NCBI GenBank assembly: GCA_030642565.1
Contig: DAOWNM010000193.1
Coordinates: 1 to 5,453 of the forward strand
Direction of reading: 5' to 3'
DNA length: 5,453 nt
DNA from: Bacteroidota bacterium
GTDB lineage: Bacteria; Bacteroidota; Bacteroidia; Bacteroidales; GCA-2748055
Positions 1 to 5,453 of this stretch are shown here, one piece after another; position 1 is the first letter of the stretch; every line of letters starts with the position of its first letter. The notes beneath the pieces were generated by a model, which saw only the letters and a list, made by a program, of their open reading frames with translations, did no database searches and had not been told where the DNA came from. Both the position numbers and the translations under genes were made by a program.

Positions 1-210
1 CTAACCAATGTTCGCTATACCGGTAACTACCGGGGAGCAATTTATGGATGGGATCAAACAATGAATAACTCCGGTCAAAACCGGTTACCACACCATACAC
101 CCATAAAGAATTTATATCTTTCCGGAGCCTGGACCAAACCGGGACATGGTTATGGTGGAGTTCTCTGGAGTGGCTTAGAATGCTTTGGTGAAATAATGCA
201 AGGTTGGTAA
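1..210 (+). CDS. C-terminal part of a carotenoid isomerase/phytoene desaturase-like FAD oxidoreductase (5' end outside window)
   Basis: Frame 1 is open from the first base to TAA at 208-210 and gives 69 residues with no start, so the gene begins left of the window. The piece carries the C-terminal signature of the CrtI/CrtISO/retinol-saturase flavoprotein family: a GAIYGWDQT block, then NRLPHHTPIKNLYLSGAW, then a glycine-rich PGHGYGG stretch followed by VLWSGLE. In this family the LYLSGAW...PG..G segment contributes to the FAD pocket, and members desaturate, saturate or isomerise polyene or related lipid substrates. The substrate cannot be told from this fragment. The gene points at hypD with 18 bp between stop codons, so it belongs to another transcription unit and nothing ties it to hydroxyproline use. 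Family assignment is fairly sure; the exact enzyme is not. Confidence 0.85.
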   Translation, partial: LTNVRYTGNYRGAIYGWDQTMNNSGQNRLPHHTPIKNLYLSGAWTKPGHGYGGVLWSGLECFGEIMQGW

Positions 211-228
211 ATGATAGACAACATAGCA

Positions 229-2592
229 CTAGGTACTTTCATGTTCAGTTCGACGAATGATCTCCTCTTGCAGTTCCGGGCCCAGGTCATTGAAGTAATC
301 ACTGTATCCGGCTACCCTTACAATCAGGTCCTGGTACTTTTCGGGATTTTTCTGTGCATCCCGCAAGGTATCCGCTGAAACCACATTGAACTGAATATGG
401 TGCCCATCCATTCTGAAGTAGCCACGGATCAGCTGGGTTACTTTACGAATGCTGCGTTCATCCTGGAAAAAATCGGGTGTGAATTTCTGATTCAGCAGGG
501 TTCCACCCGTTTTCAGGTGATCGATCTTCAGGGCCGAGTTCAATACGGCAGTAGGACCCTTCCGGTCCATTCCCTGGAAGGGTGAGATCCCTTCCGAGAG
601 CGGTTCATGTGCCAGGCGGCCGTCGGGTGTGGCACCTGTCACCTTTCCAAAATAGATATGGCTGGTGGTGGGCAGCATATTGATTCTGTAGGTGGCGCCG
701 CGTGGACTTCTCCTGCCATTTACCGCCTCGTAGAATGCATCAAATACCCAGCGTGCATGCTGGTCCGCCCGCTCATCATCGTTGCCATACTTGGGGGTAT
801 CATATAACAGTGCCGCCCGCAGCTCATCGTGCCCCTCAAAATTATGGGAAAGCACCTTCAAAAAGGTCTCCAGGGTAATGGTGGCGCCGTCATAGACATG
901 GCGTTTGATGGCTGCAAATATATCCGAAATGGATCCCAGTCCCACCCCCTGGATGTAACTGGTATTGTAGCGGGCCCCGCCTGCATTATAGTCCACTCCA
1001 TTACTGATACAGTCATCAATCAGCAGGGACAGAAACGGTGCGGGTAGGTGCTGACTGAAGATCCTCTCAATGATATTGTTCCCGGCAATCTTGATATCGA
1101 TAAAGTGTTGCAGCTGTATCCGGAAAGCCTCTTTCAGCTCTTCAAAGGTCTTAAAGGAGGCCGGATTACCCGATTCGGTTCCAATGGGTTTTCCCGTCTG
1201 CGGATCGATCCCGTTATGGAGGGTAATCTCCAATACCTTCACCAGGTTGAAATAACCGGTGAGGATATAGGCCTCAGTTCCAAATGCCCCGCTCTCCACG
1301 CAACCTGAGGCCCCGCCGTTCCGGGCATCCTCCAGCCGTTTTCCCTGCCTGACCAGCTCCTGTACAATGGCATCAGTGTTGAAGATGGAGGGCTGTCCAA
1401 ATCCGGTTTTCACAATCTTCACCGCCCGGTCCACAAAACCATCGGGATTCTTTTTACTTACCTGCACCATGGAGGAGGGCTGCAGCAGCCGCATCTCCTC
1501 AATCACATCCAGCAGTATATAACTGAGTTCATTCACCGCATTGGATCCGTCCTCTTTCAATCCACCCACATTGATCAGACAGAAGTCTGTATAGGTGTTG
1601 CTCTCCTCGGCGGTTACCCCCACCTTGGGAGGGGAAGGGTGGTTGTTGAACTTGATCCAGAACGCCTGCAGCAGTTCCATGGCCGACTCCCCATCCAATT
1701 TACCCGATTCAAGGTCGGCCCGGTAAAAGGGCAACAGGTGCTGATCCAGCCTGCCCGGATTGAACGAGTCCCACGGATTGAGTTCCGTGATCACCCCCAG
1801 GTGAACGAACCAGTAGTATTGCAGCGCTTCATGCACTGTAGTGGGTGCATTTGCCGGCACCCTGCGACAGATCTCGGCCATCTGCTTCAGCTCCTTCCTG
1901 CGTTCCCGGTTCCCCTCCTCTGCAGCAAGCGATTCAAGCGCTTCGGCGTGCCGCTCTGCAAACATGATCAGCGCCCCGGCGGCAATCTCCATGGCCCTGA
2001 GCTCCTCCCGCTTCTCATAGGCGGCCGGATCATTGTAAAGGTCCAGGTTCTGAATGGTATCCCTCACCTCTTCGATAAGATCTTCCATCCCCTGGCTGTA
2101 TATCTTGCTGCCCAGTACGGTATGTCCGGGTGCCCTCTGTTCCTGGAACTCTGTAAATACGCCGGCATTGTAGGCCTCTTTCCAGGCCGGTTCCATATTT
2201 CTGAAAACCCTTTCCCGGTTGGTCCTCCCGCTCCAGTAAGGGATAATCACCTCCTCAAATGCCGTGCGGGTCTCCTTATCGACCTTAAATGAGACCTTCT
2301 CCCTTCCGTCCAGAATCTCCAGGTCCTTCAGAGAGTGCAGGTTGATCTCAGGATAGGTGGGCGTCGCTTTTGGAGCAGGGCCCCTTTCGCCCACAATCAG
2401 TTCACCCTCGCTGATACAGATCGACTTGTTACGAAGAATATATTCAAAGGCCTTGGCCCTCTGAACAGGCACTGCATCCTCGGCCGCTGAAAGCTCTTTA
2501 TAGAATTGTGTCACCAGGAGGCCGCGCTCGGCCGACAGGCGGTTAACGGCCTGAAGTGACTCTTCTCTTAACTTCTCTATTCTGCTATTCAT
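229..2592 (-). CDS. hypD: trans-4-hydroxy-L-proline dehydratase, glycyl radical enzyme
   Basis: Glycyl radical enzyme of 787 residues, normal length for the family, cytoplasmic and oxygen-sensitive. Seen: a PFL-like N-terminal domain (about 1-650) with GELIVGERG at 64-71, the thiyl cysteine loop GGASGCVESG with Cys431 and Glu433, and a C-terminal Gly-radical domain with RVAGYSDYF at 759-767 (radical on Gly762). As I remember the Clostridioides difficile HypD structure, its pocket residues His160, Asp278, Ser334, Phe340, Cys434, Glu436, Tyr450, Thr645 and radical Gly765 correspond here to His157, Asp275, Ser331, Phe337, Cys431, Glu433, Tyr447, Thr642 and Gly762, a constant offset of three. That, plus close similarity along the whole chain, favours hydroxyproline dehydration to 1-pyrroline-5-carboxylate over PFL, choline lyase or diol dehydratase. 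The start is supported by an in-frame TGA two codons upstream; the preceding GTGAAGA is at best a weak ribosome site. The name hypD is also used for an unrelated hydrogenase maturation protein. Confidence 0.9.
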   Translation of the reverse strand: MNSRIEKLREESLQAVNRLSAERGLLVTQFYKELSAAEDAVPVQRAKAFEYILRNKSICISEGELIVGERGPAPKATPTYPEINLHSLKDLEILDGREKVSFKVDKETRTAFEEVIIPYWSGRTNRERVFRNMEPAWKEAYNAGVFTEFQEQRAPGHTVLGSKIYSQGMEDLIEEVRDTIQNLDLYNDPAAYEKREELRAMEIAAGALIMFAERHAEALESLAAEEGNRERRKELKQMAEICRRVPANAPTTVHEALQYYWFVHLGVITELNPWDSFNPGRLDQHLLPFYRADLESGKLDGESAMELLQAFWIKFNNHPSPPKVGVTAEESNTYTDFCLINVGGLKEDGSNAVNELSYILLDVIEEMRLLQPSSMVQVSKKNPDGFVDRAVKIVKTGFGQPSIFNTDAIVQELVRQGKRLEDARNGGASGCVESGAFGTEAYILTGYFNLVKVLEITLHNGIDPQTGKPIGTESGNPASFKTFEELKEAFRIQLQHFIDIKIAGNNIIERIFSQHLPAPFLSLLIDDCISNGVDYNAGGARYNTSYIQGVGLGSISDIFAAIKRHVYDGATITLETFLKVLSHNFEGHDELRAALLYDTPKYGNDDERADQHARWVFDAFYEAVNGRRSPRGATYRINMLPTTSHIYFGKVTGATPDGRLAHEPLSEGISPFQGMDRKGPTAVLNSALKIDHLKTGGTLLNQKFTPDFFQDERSIRKVTQLIRGYFRMDGHHIQFNVVSADTLRDAQKNPEKYQDLIVRVAGYSDYFNDLGPELQEEIIRRTEHEST

Positions 2593-2636
2593 TCTTCACT
2601 GTTGTTTACACCGGGAATCCCATCATGGTCAGCCAT
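2589..2636 (-). other. Possible 15-codon ORF between activase and hypD
   Basis: ATG lies five bases after the activase stop, and the reading MADHDGIPGVNNSEE ends at a TGA that shares ATGA with the hypD start codon. It thus fills the whole 49-bp spacer and would be a stop-start overlap with hypD. There is no good ribosome site in front of it and no family resemblance. It could be a translational coupling device that keeps ribosomes moving from activase to hypD, or chance; such a short ORF is easily random. Confidence 0.2.
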
Positions 2637-2641
2637 ACAAG

Positions 2642-3436
2642 TCAGCCGCCAATGATCACCTCCAGTCCTGTCTTTTCAAATTCCTCTTTTAACTGACGCA
2701 TAAAGCGCTCATCGGGTTCAGCTATATCTGCAAGATGTTGTTTCATCTGCAACCTCCGGTACTTGTTCTCTGCAATACGGTGGTATGGCAACAGGTGTAC
2801 CTCCGCCATCTTATCTGCGCGCTCCTTCAGGAACTGGATCATACCGGAAACCTCCTCTGTGGAGGTATTGATCCCCGGAATAACAGGAATCCTGAAAATA
2901 ACCGTGGCACCCTTTTCCAGCAGAAAATCTGCGTTGGAAAGGATCGGTCCATTATCCACCCCGGTATACTGCTTATGAAGCCCCGGGTCCATATTCTTCA
3001 GATCGAACAGGAAGAGATCAGTCAAATCCACAATGCGTTCAAACTGCTCCCTTTTCGCATAACCGGATGTATCAACTGCTGTGTGAAGGCCGTGCACTTT
3101 ACACCCCTCAAGCAACAGCACCAATCCATCCGTCTGCATCAACGGCTCTCCACCCGAGAAAGTAACTCCCCCACCCGACTCCTCATAGAAGTGGGCATCT
3201 TTGACCAGGATTTCCACCAGCTGGTCCACCTCCATCCGCTCCCCATACACCTTTTTTCCCGGTATACTCCTGCCGTTCACCTTTCTCTCAATATCCACGG
3301 TAACAGGCTCCTGCTCCTGGCTCTCCGGGTTGTGGCACCACCAGCACCGAAGGGGACACCCCTTCAGGAAGAGCGTGGTCCGGATCCCGGGACCGTCATG
3401 TACCGCAAAACGTTTTATATCAAAAACAGTTACCAT
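2642..3436 (-). CDS. Glycyl radical enzyme activating protein (radical SAM), activase for HypD
   Basis: Radical-SAM enzyme of 264 residues that reductively cleaves S-adenosylmethionine and abstracts a hydrogen from the HypD glycine. Seen: family N-terminus FDIKRFAVHDGPGIRTT; the CX3CX2C cluster motif at Cys27, Cys31 and Cys34 followed by HNPES; FSGGEP at 93-98, which contacts SAM; DTSGY at 122-126; DLK at 145-147; RIPVIPGIN at 182-190; LLPYHR at 215-220. Between HNPES and SGGGVTFSGGEP there are only about 48 residues without a cysteine, so the two-cluster ferredoxin insert found in many non-PFL activases is absent and the protein has PflA-like size. I chose ATG at 3434-3436 because family homology begins there; an in-frame ATG at 3517 would add 27 residues unlike the family. 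It lies 49 bp upstream of hypD on the same strand, almost certainly co-transcribed. Partner assignment rests on adjacency. Confidence 0.92.
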   Translation of the reverse strand: MVTVFDIKRFAVHDGPGIRTTLFLKGCPLRCWWCHNPESQEQEPVTVDIERKVNGRSIPGKKVYGERMEVDQLVEILVKDAHFYEESGGGVTFSGGEPLMQTDGLVLLLEGCKVHGLHTAVDTSGYAKREQFERIVDLTDLFLFDLKNMDPGLHKQYTGVDNGPILSNADFLLEKGATVIFRIPVIPGINTSTEEVSGMIQFLKERADKMAEVHLLPYHRIAENKYRRLQMKQHLADIAEPDERFMRQLKEEFEKTGLEVIIGG

Positions 3437-3579
3437 GGTAAAAGGGAAATAGTGTACTTGTGGAAAAGGGAACTGAAAGTGCGGCCCCAGATCAATGATA
3501 GAACATCCAGCACTCAAAAAGAGCCTTCCCGAAGGTGTGGTACAGGCTGTTATATGCTACAGATATCCTCATGATGATA

Positions 3580-3610
3580 CAAAATTACATAAGAAAGTCC
3601 ACAGTTCCAA
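3580..3610 (-). promoter_or_regulatory. Predicted Bacteroidota-type promoter of the activase-hypD operon
   Basis: On the minus strand TTG (3610-3608) is followed after 20 bp by TAATTTTG (3587-3580), a full match to the TAnnTTTG -7 element of Bacteroidota primary sigma factor. A start about 5-8 bases downstream would give a leader of roughly 135 nt before the activase ATG. The leader contains a short CCTT/AAGG hairpin near 3526-3537 but no riboswitch I recognise. It lies in the 198-bp gap after the MATE gene, so the operon probably has its own transcription, though readthrough is not excluded. No clear terminator for the MATE gene is visible in the gap. Confidence 0.55.
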
Positions 3611-3634
3611 CTCGCTACAGGGCACCAGGCATGG

Positions 3635-5071
3635 TTAAACTACCTTCAGCTTCCACTTTCCCCTCCGGAACACAGCCAGTGCTATCAGTGTCAGGGCTGT
3701 GTCCGCTATCAATATAGCATAACATACCCCTTGTATATGCAGGTCCATCACCTTGGAAAACAGAAAGGCCAGTGGAATCTCCAACATCCAGAAAGCAATG
3801 ATATTGATCCACACCGGGGTGACTGTATCACCGGCTCCGTTTATGGCGTTAACCATCACCTGTCCCAGCGCATAGACGAAAAATCCAAAACTTATAACCC
3901 GCAGGCAGGTAACCCCGCTTTGCATGACTACCGGTTCCTCCTGACTATTGATAAAGAACCCGACAAAGGCATCAGGTATAGCAATGAAAATGATCGATAC
4001 AAGACCTAAAAATATCATATTTGCAATACCCACCACCCAGGCAGAGCGTTCAGCCCTCTCAGGCTGCCTGGCCCCCAGGTTCTGTCCCACAAGAGTGGCC
4101 GCAGCATTGGCCAGACCCCATGCAGGAAGGAGTGCGAACAGGAGGATCCGGATGGCAATGGTATAACCGGCAACTACCTCCTCTCCCAGGCTGGTGACCA
4201 CCCACACCAGGAAGATCCAGGAGGAAGTGGCAATGATATACTGTCCGATGGCTCCCAGTGAGAGTTTTACCAGTTTCATCATCTCGTTGACTCTGATCAC
4301 TATCTGGTTTGCCCTGACTTTCACCCGGTGATTCCCCTTTCCAAGCAGGTACAACTGGTAGAGAACAGCTATTCCACGGCCTATATTGGTAGCCACAGCG
4401 GCACCTTTAACTCCCAGTTCGGGAAAGGGACCTATCCCGAAAATCAACATTGGGTCAAGTATAATATTCAGGATATTGGCAAACCAGAGCACACGCATGG
4501 AGATGGCCGCATCGCCACTACTGCGAAAAACAGCATTGATAATGAACAGCAGCATGATGACCATGTTCCCGCCCAGCATAATGGCCGGGTACATATATCC
4601 CATTTGAACAGTCTCTTCCGAGGCACCCATCAAACGGAGCAGATCTTTAGCGTAAAAGATACCTGCAACCGAAAAAGCCAATGAGACCACTATCCCTGTG
4701 ATGATTGCCTGCACCGCTGCCACAGACGCCTCCTCCGGACGCTTCTCCCCTATTCTCCTGGAGACCAGTGCAGTGGTTCCCACACTGAGACCAATTCCGA
4801 TGGCATAGATAATGGTCATCAACGACTCGGTAATTCCAACAGTGGCAACAGCTTCTGCCCCCAAACGGGAGACAAAAAAGATATCCACCAGGGCAAACAC
4901 CGATTCCATGATCATCTCCAGAACCATAGGAATACTGAGCAGTAAAATAGCCTTGCTCAGGGGGATCTTGGTGAAATCGCGTTCCGAACCGGCAATAGAT
5001 TCCCGCAGATCGCGAAAGAATTCACGAAAAAATGTTCTGGAGAAAAGTGTTTTGAAAATGATATGTAACAT
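3635..5071 (-). CDS. MATE family efflux transporter
   Basis: Integral inner-membrane protein of 478 residues, usual length for the MATE/NorM-DinF group, which exports organic cations, drugs or metabolites using a Na+ or H+ gradient. Seen: a basic cytoplasmic N-terminus (about 1-38), then about twelve hydrophobic segments arranged as two homologous halves (roughly 40-245 and 262-470). The halves share matching motifs: NAVFRSSGD at 179-187 against NAINGAGDT at 408-416, and VSRRIGEKRPEE at 103-114 against VGQNLGARQPER at 328-339. An opening LLLSIPMVLEMIMESVFALV (44-63) is typical of the family. The substrate cannot be read from sequence, and a link to hydroxyproline metabolism is not shown. It is on the same strand as and 198 bp upstream of the activase, with its own predicted promoter. 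ATG at 5069-5071 is the first methionine that gives a normal N-terminus; no Shine-Dalgarno is seen. Confidence 0.93.
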   Translation of the reverse strand: MLHIIFKTLFSRTFFREFFRDLRESIAGSERDFTKIPLSKAILLLSIPMVLEMIMESVFALVDIFFVSRLGAEAVATVGITESLMTIIYAIGIGLSVGTTALVSRRIGEKRPEEASVAAVQAIITGIVVSLAFSVAGIFYAKDLLRLMGASEETVQMGYMYPAIMLGGNMVIMLLFIINAVFRSSGDAAISMRVLWFANILNIILDPMLIFGIGPFPELGVKGAAVATNIGRGIAVLYQLYLLGKGNHRVKVRANQIVIRVNEMMKLVKLSLGAIGQYIIATSSWIFLVWVVTSLGEEVVAGYTIAIRILLFALLPAWGLANAAATLVGQNLGARQPERAERSAWVVGIANMIFLGLVSIIFIAIPDAFVGFFINSQEEPVVMQSGVTCLRVISFGFFVYALGQVMVNAINGAGDTVTPVWINIIAFWMLEIPLAFLFSKVMDLHIQGVCYAILIADTALTLIALAVFRRGKWKLKVV

Positions 5072-5114
5072 GGATTGAGAATTACTGGTTGGAAAAAGAG
5101 ATAGCTATGACGGG

Positions 5115-5136
5115 CCCGCTTTATGAGAAGAGCGGG
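5115..5136 (-). promoter_or_regulatory. Hairpin in the MATE mRNA leader
   Basis: CCCGCT and AGCGGG form a perfect six-base-pair GC-rich stem around a ten-base loop. It lies in the predicted leader, about 44 nt before the MATE start. No run of U follows in either direction, so it is not a standard intrinsic terminator. The 5' arm overlaps the last codons of the possible leader ORF at 5121-5171. The stem is seen directly; a regulatory role is inference. Confidence 0.4.
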
Positions 5137-5171
5137 TTCATGGTCACCGTTGTATTTCCAATAATCCTCAT
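5121..5171 (-). other. Possible 16-codon leader ORF upstream of the MATE gene
   Basis: ATG at 5169-5171 is preceded by AGAGGA five bases upstream, the most Shine-Dalgarno-like site in the minus-strand leader, and reads MRIIGNTTVTMNPLFS before TAA. Its last codons run through the 5' arm and loop of the hairpin at 5115-5136, so a ribosome stalled or terminating there would prevent the stem from forming. Leader peptides of this layout occur before some resistance genes. There is no homology evidence, and a 16-codon ORF can be chance. Confidence 0.22.
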
Positions 5172-5191
5172 GTTTTCCTCTGAATGAGATT

Positions 5192-5222
5192 CAAAAGTAC
5201 GGGATTCAACCAATTAATCAAA
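5192..5222 (-). promoter_or_regulatory. Predicted Bacteroidota-type promoter of the MATE gene
   Basis: Minus-strand TTTG (5222-5219), a 19-bp spacer and TACTTTTG (5199-5192) match both the -33 and -7 consensus of Bacteroidota housekeeping promoters. A start near 5185 would give a leader of about 115 nt ahead of the MATE ATG. This is the best promoter match in the window. Confidence 0.65.
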
Positions 5223-5258
5223 ATGTGTGCGAAGAATTAATATCCTGCTTTTTGGAAA

Positions 5259-5384
5259 TCACCCACAAGGAGACAGCAACACACCCATCACCCTTCCTAC
5301 CACCTTATTTCTTTTGAATGCCAGGAGGTGAATGAATTTCCTGAGGTCGCTTCTTGAGCAGACCGGTTTTACAACAATCTTCAT
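5259..5384 (-). pseudogene. Probable remnant of a Bacteroidota GNAT-like acetyltransferase gene
   Basis: A 41-codon ORF with ATG at 5382-5384 and TGA at 5259-5261. Residues 1-19 (MKIVVKPV, then SRSDLRKFIH) resemble the N-terminus of a Bacteroidota family of roughly 370-residue GNAT-fold proteins that begins with a MKI.I..V.SKKDLKKFI pattern. Residues 21-35 (LAFKRNKVVGRVMGV) resemble the LAYKDNKIVGRIAGI strand that in those proteins comes some 40-50 residues later. The two pieces are joined here directly in frame, and nothing of the rest of the family follows the stop. The simplest reading is an internally deleted and truncated gene remnant. Family patterns are from memory, and it may instead be a short gene of unknown function or chance resemblance. 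Confidence 0.4.
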
Positions 5385-5453
5385 CGACACTGTTTTAGGG
5401 GTAGTTTAGGTTGATAAAATAGGGATTTTTACCAGTTGTTAAAACTTGCCGGC

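Larger units (their letters stand above)
5072..5453. other. Intergenic region upstream of the MATE gene
   Basis: These 382 bases hold no full-length gene on either strand. The left half is the predicted MATE promoter and leader; 5259-5384 is the probable acetyltransferase remnant. Position 5385 to the end is AT-rich, with a small AAAAT/ATTTT inverted repeat at 5416-5429 and no recognisable promoter, RNA gene or mobile-element end. Confidence 0.6.

Noticed and set aside
1639..2292. 217-codon open frame on the plus strand opposite hypD
   Set aside because: It is antisense to a well-conserved enzyme, has no recognisable domain and its residue pattern is that expected of a reverse-frame shadow in GC-moderate coding DNA.
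229..2592. Pyruvate formate-lyase or another glycyl radical enzyme instead of HypD
   Set aside because: PFL has two adjacent cysteines in the active-site loop; here it is GCVE with one cysteine. Flanking sequence and pocket residues fit HypD better than choline lyase or diol dehydratases.
3437..3517. Start of the activase at 3517
   Set aside because: The 27 added residues do not resemble the family, whose conserved N-terminus begins a few residues after the ATG at 3436.
2735..3574. 279-codon open frame on the plus strand opposite the activase
   Set aside because: Long, but rich in His, Leu, Arg and Pro without a domain pattern, and fully overlaps a gene with clear radical-SAM motifs; a shadow frame.
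3635..5071. MATE transporter as a hydroxyproline importer
   Set aside because: MATE proteins are exporters of cations and drugs; only its position links it to hypD, and it has its own promoter.
5332..5403. 23-codon plus-strand ORF with an AGGAGG just upstream
   Set aside because: The ribosome site looks good but there is no promoter on that strand, Bacteroidota rarely depend on this motif, and it overlaps the better-supported remnant on the minus strand.
5416..5430. AAAAT/ATTTT inverted repeat with a T run as a terminator
   Set aside because: A five-bp AT-only stem is too weak, and no plus-strand gene ends just before it.

Overview
The window looks like a chromosomal piece of an anaerobic or facultatively anaerobic member of the Bacteroidota. 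The reasons are two upstream regions with the -33/-7 promoter type of that phylum (TTTG or TTG, 19-20 bp, then TAnnTTTG), the absence of convincing Shine-Dalgarno sequences before the main starts, and protein sequences that resemble Bacteroidales/Marinilabiliales versions of their families. An oxygen-sensitive glycyl radical enzyme implies that the organism meets anoxic conditions.

Layout from left to right. Positions 1-210 (+) are the last 69 codons of a carotenoid-isomerase/phytoene-desaturase-like FAD oxidoreductase. It converges, with only 18 bp between the stops, on 229-2592 (-), a complete 787-residue glycyl radical enzyme that I assign as trans-4-hydroxy-L-proline dehydratase (HypD). 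Upstream of it on the same strand, 49 bp away, is its radical-SAM activating enzyme at 2642-3436 (-), of the short type without a ferredoxin insert. A 198-bp gap holding a promoter separates it from a MATE-family exporter at 3635-5071 (-). The last 382 bp hold the exporter's promoter, a leader with a small hairpin and a possible 16-codon ORF, and a 41-codon ORF that looks like an internally deleted remnant of a Bacteroidota GNAT-like acetyltransferase.

How the genes work together. The activase uses S-adenosylmethionine to put a radical on Gly762 of HypD. HypD then removes water from trans-4-hydroxy-L-proline (abundant in collagen and in plant and algal cell-wall proteins) to give 1-pyrroline-5-carboxylate, which can become proline or glutamate. 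The usual partner, pyrroline-5-carboxylate reductase (proC), is not in this window. The MATE gene has its own promoter and may be functionally unrelated, although readthrough into the activase-hypD pair is possible. No RNA gene, CRISPR array, intact mobile element or origin was recognised. The window is mostly known biology; the less ordinary points are the cluster-poor activase, the exporter leader, the 15-codon ORF that overlaps the hypD start, and the gene remnant at the right end.
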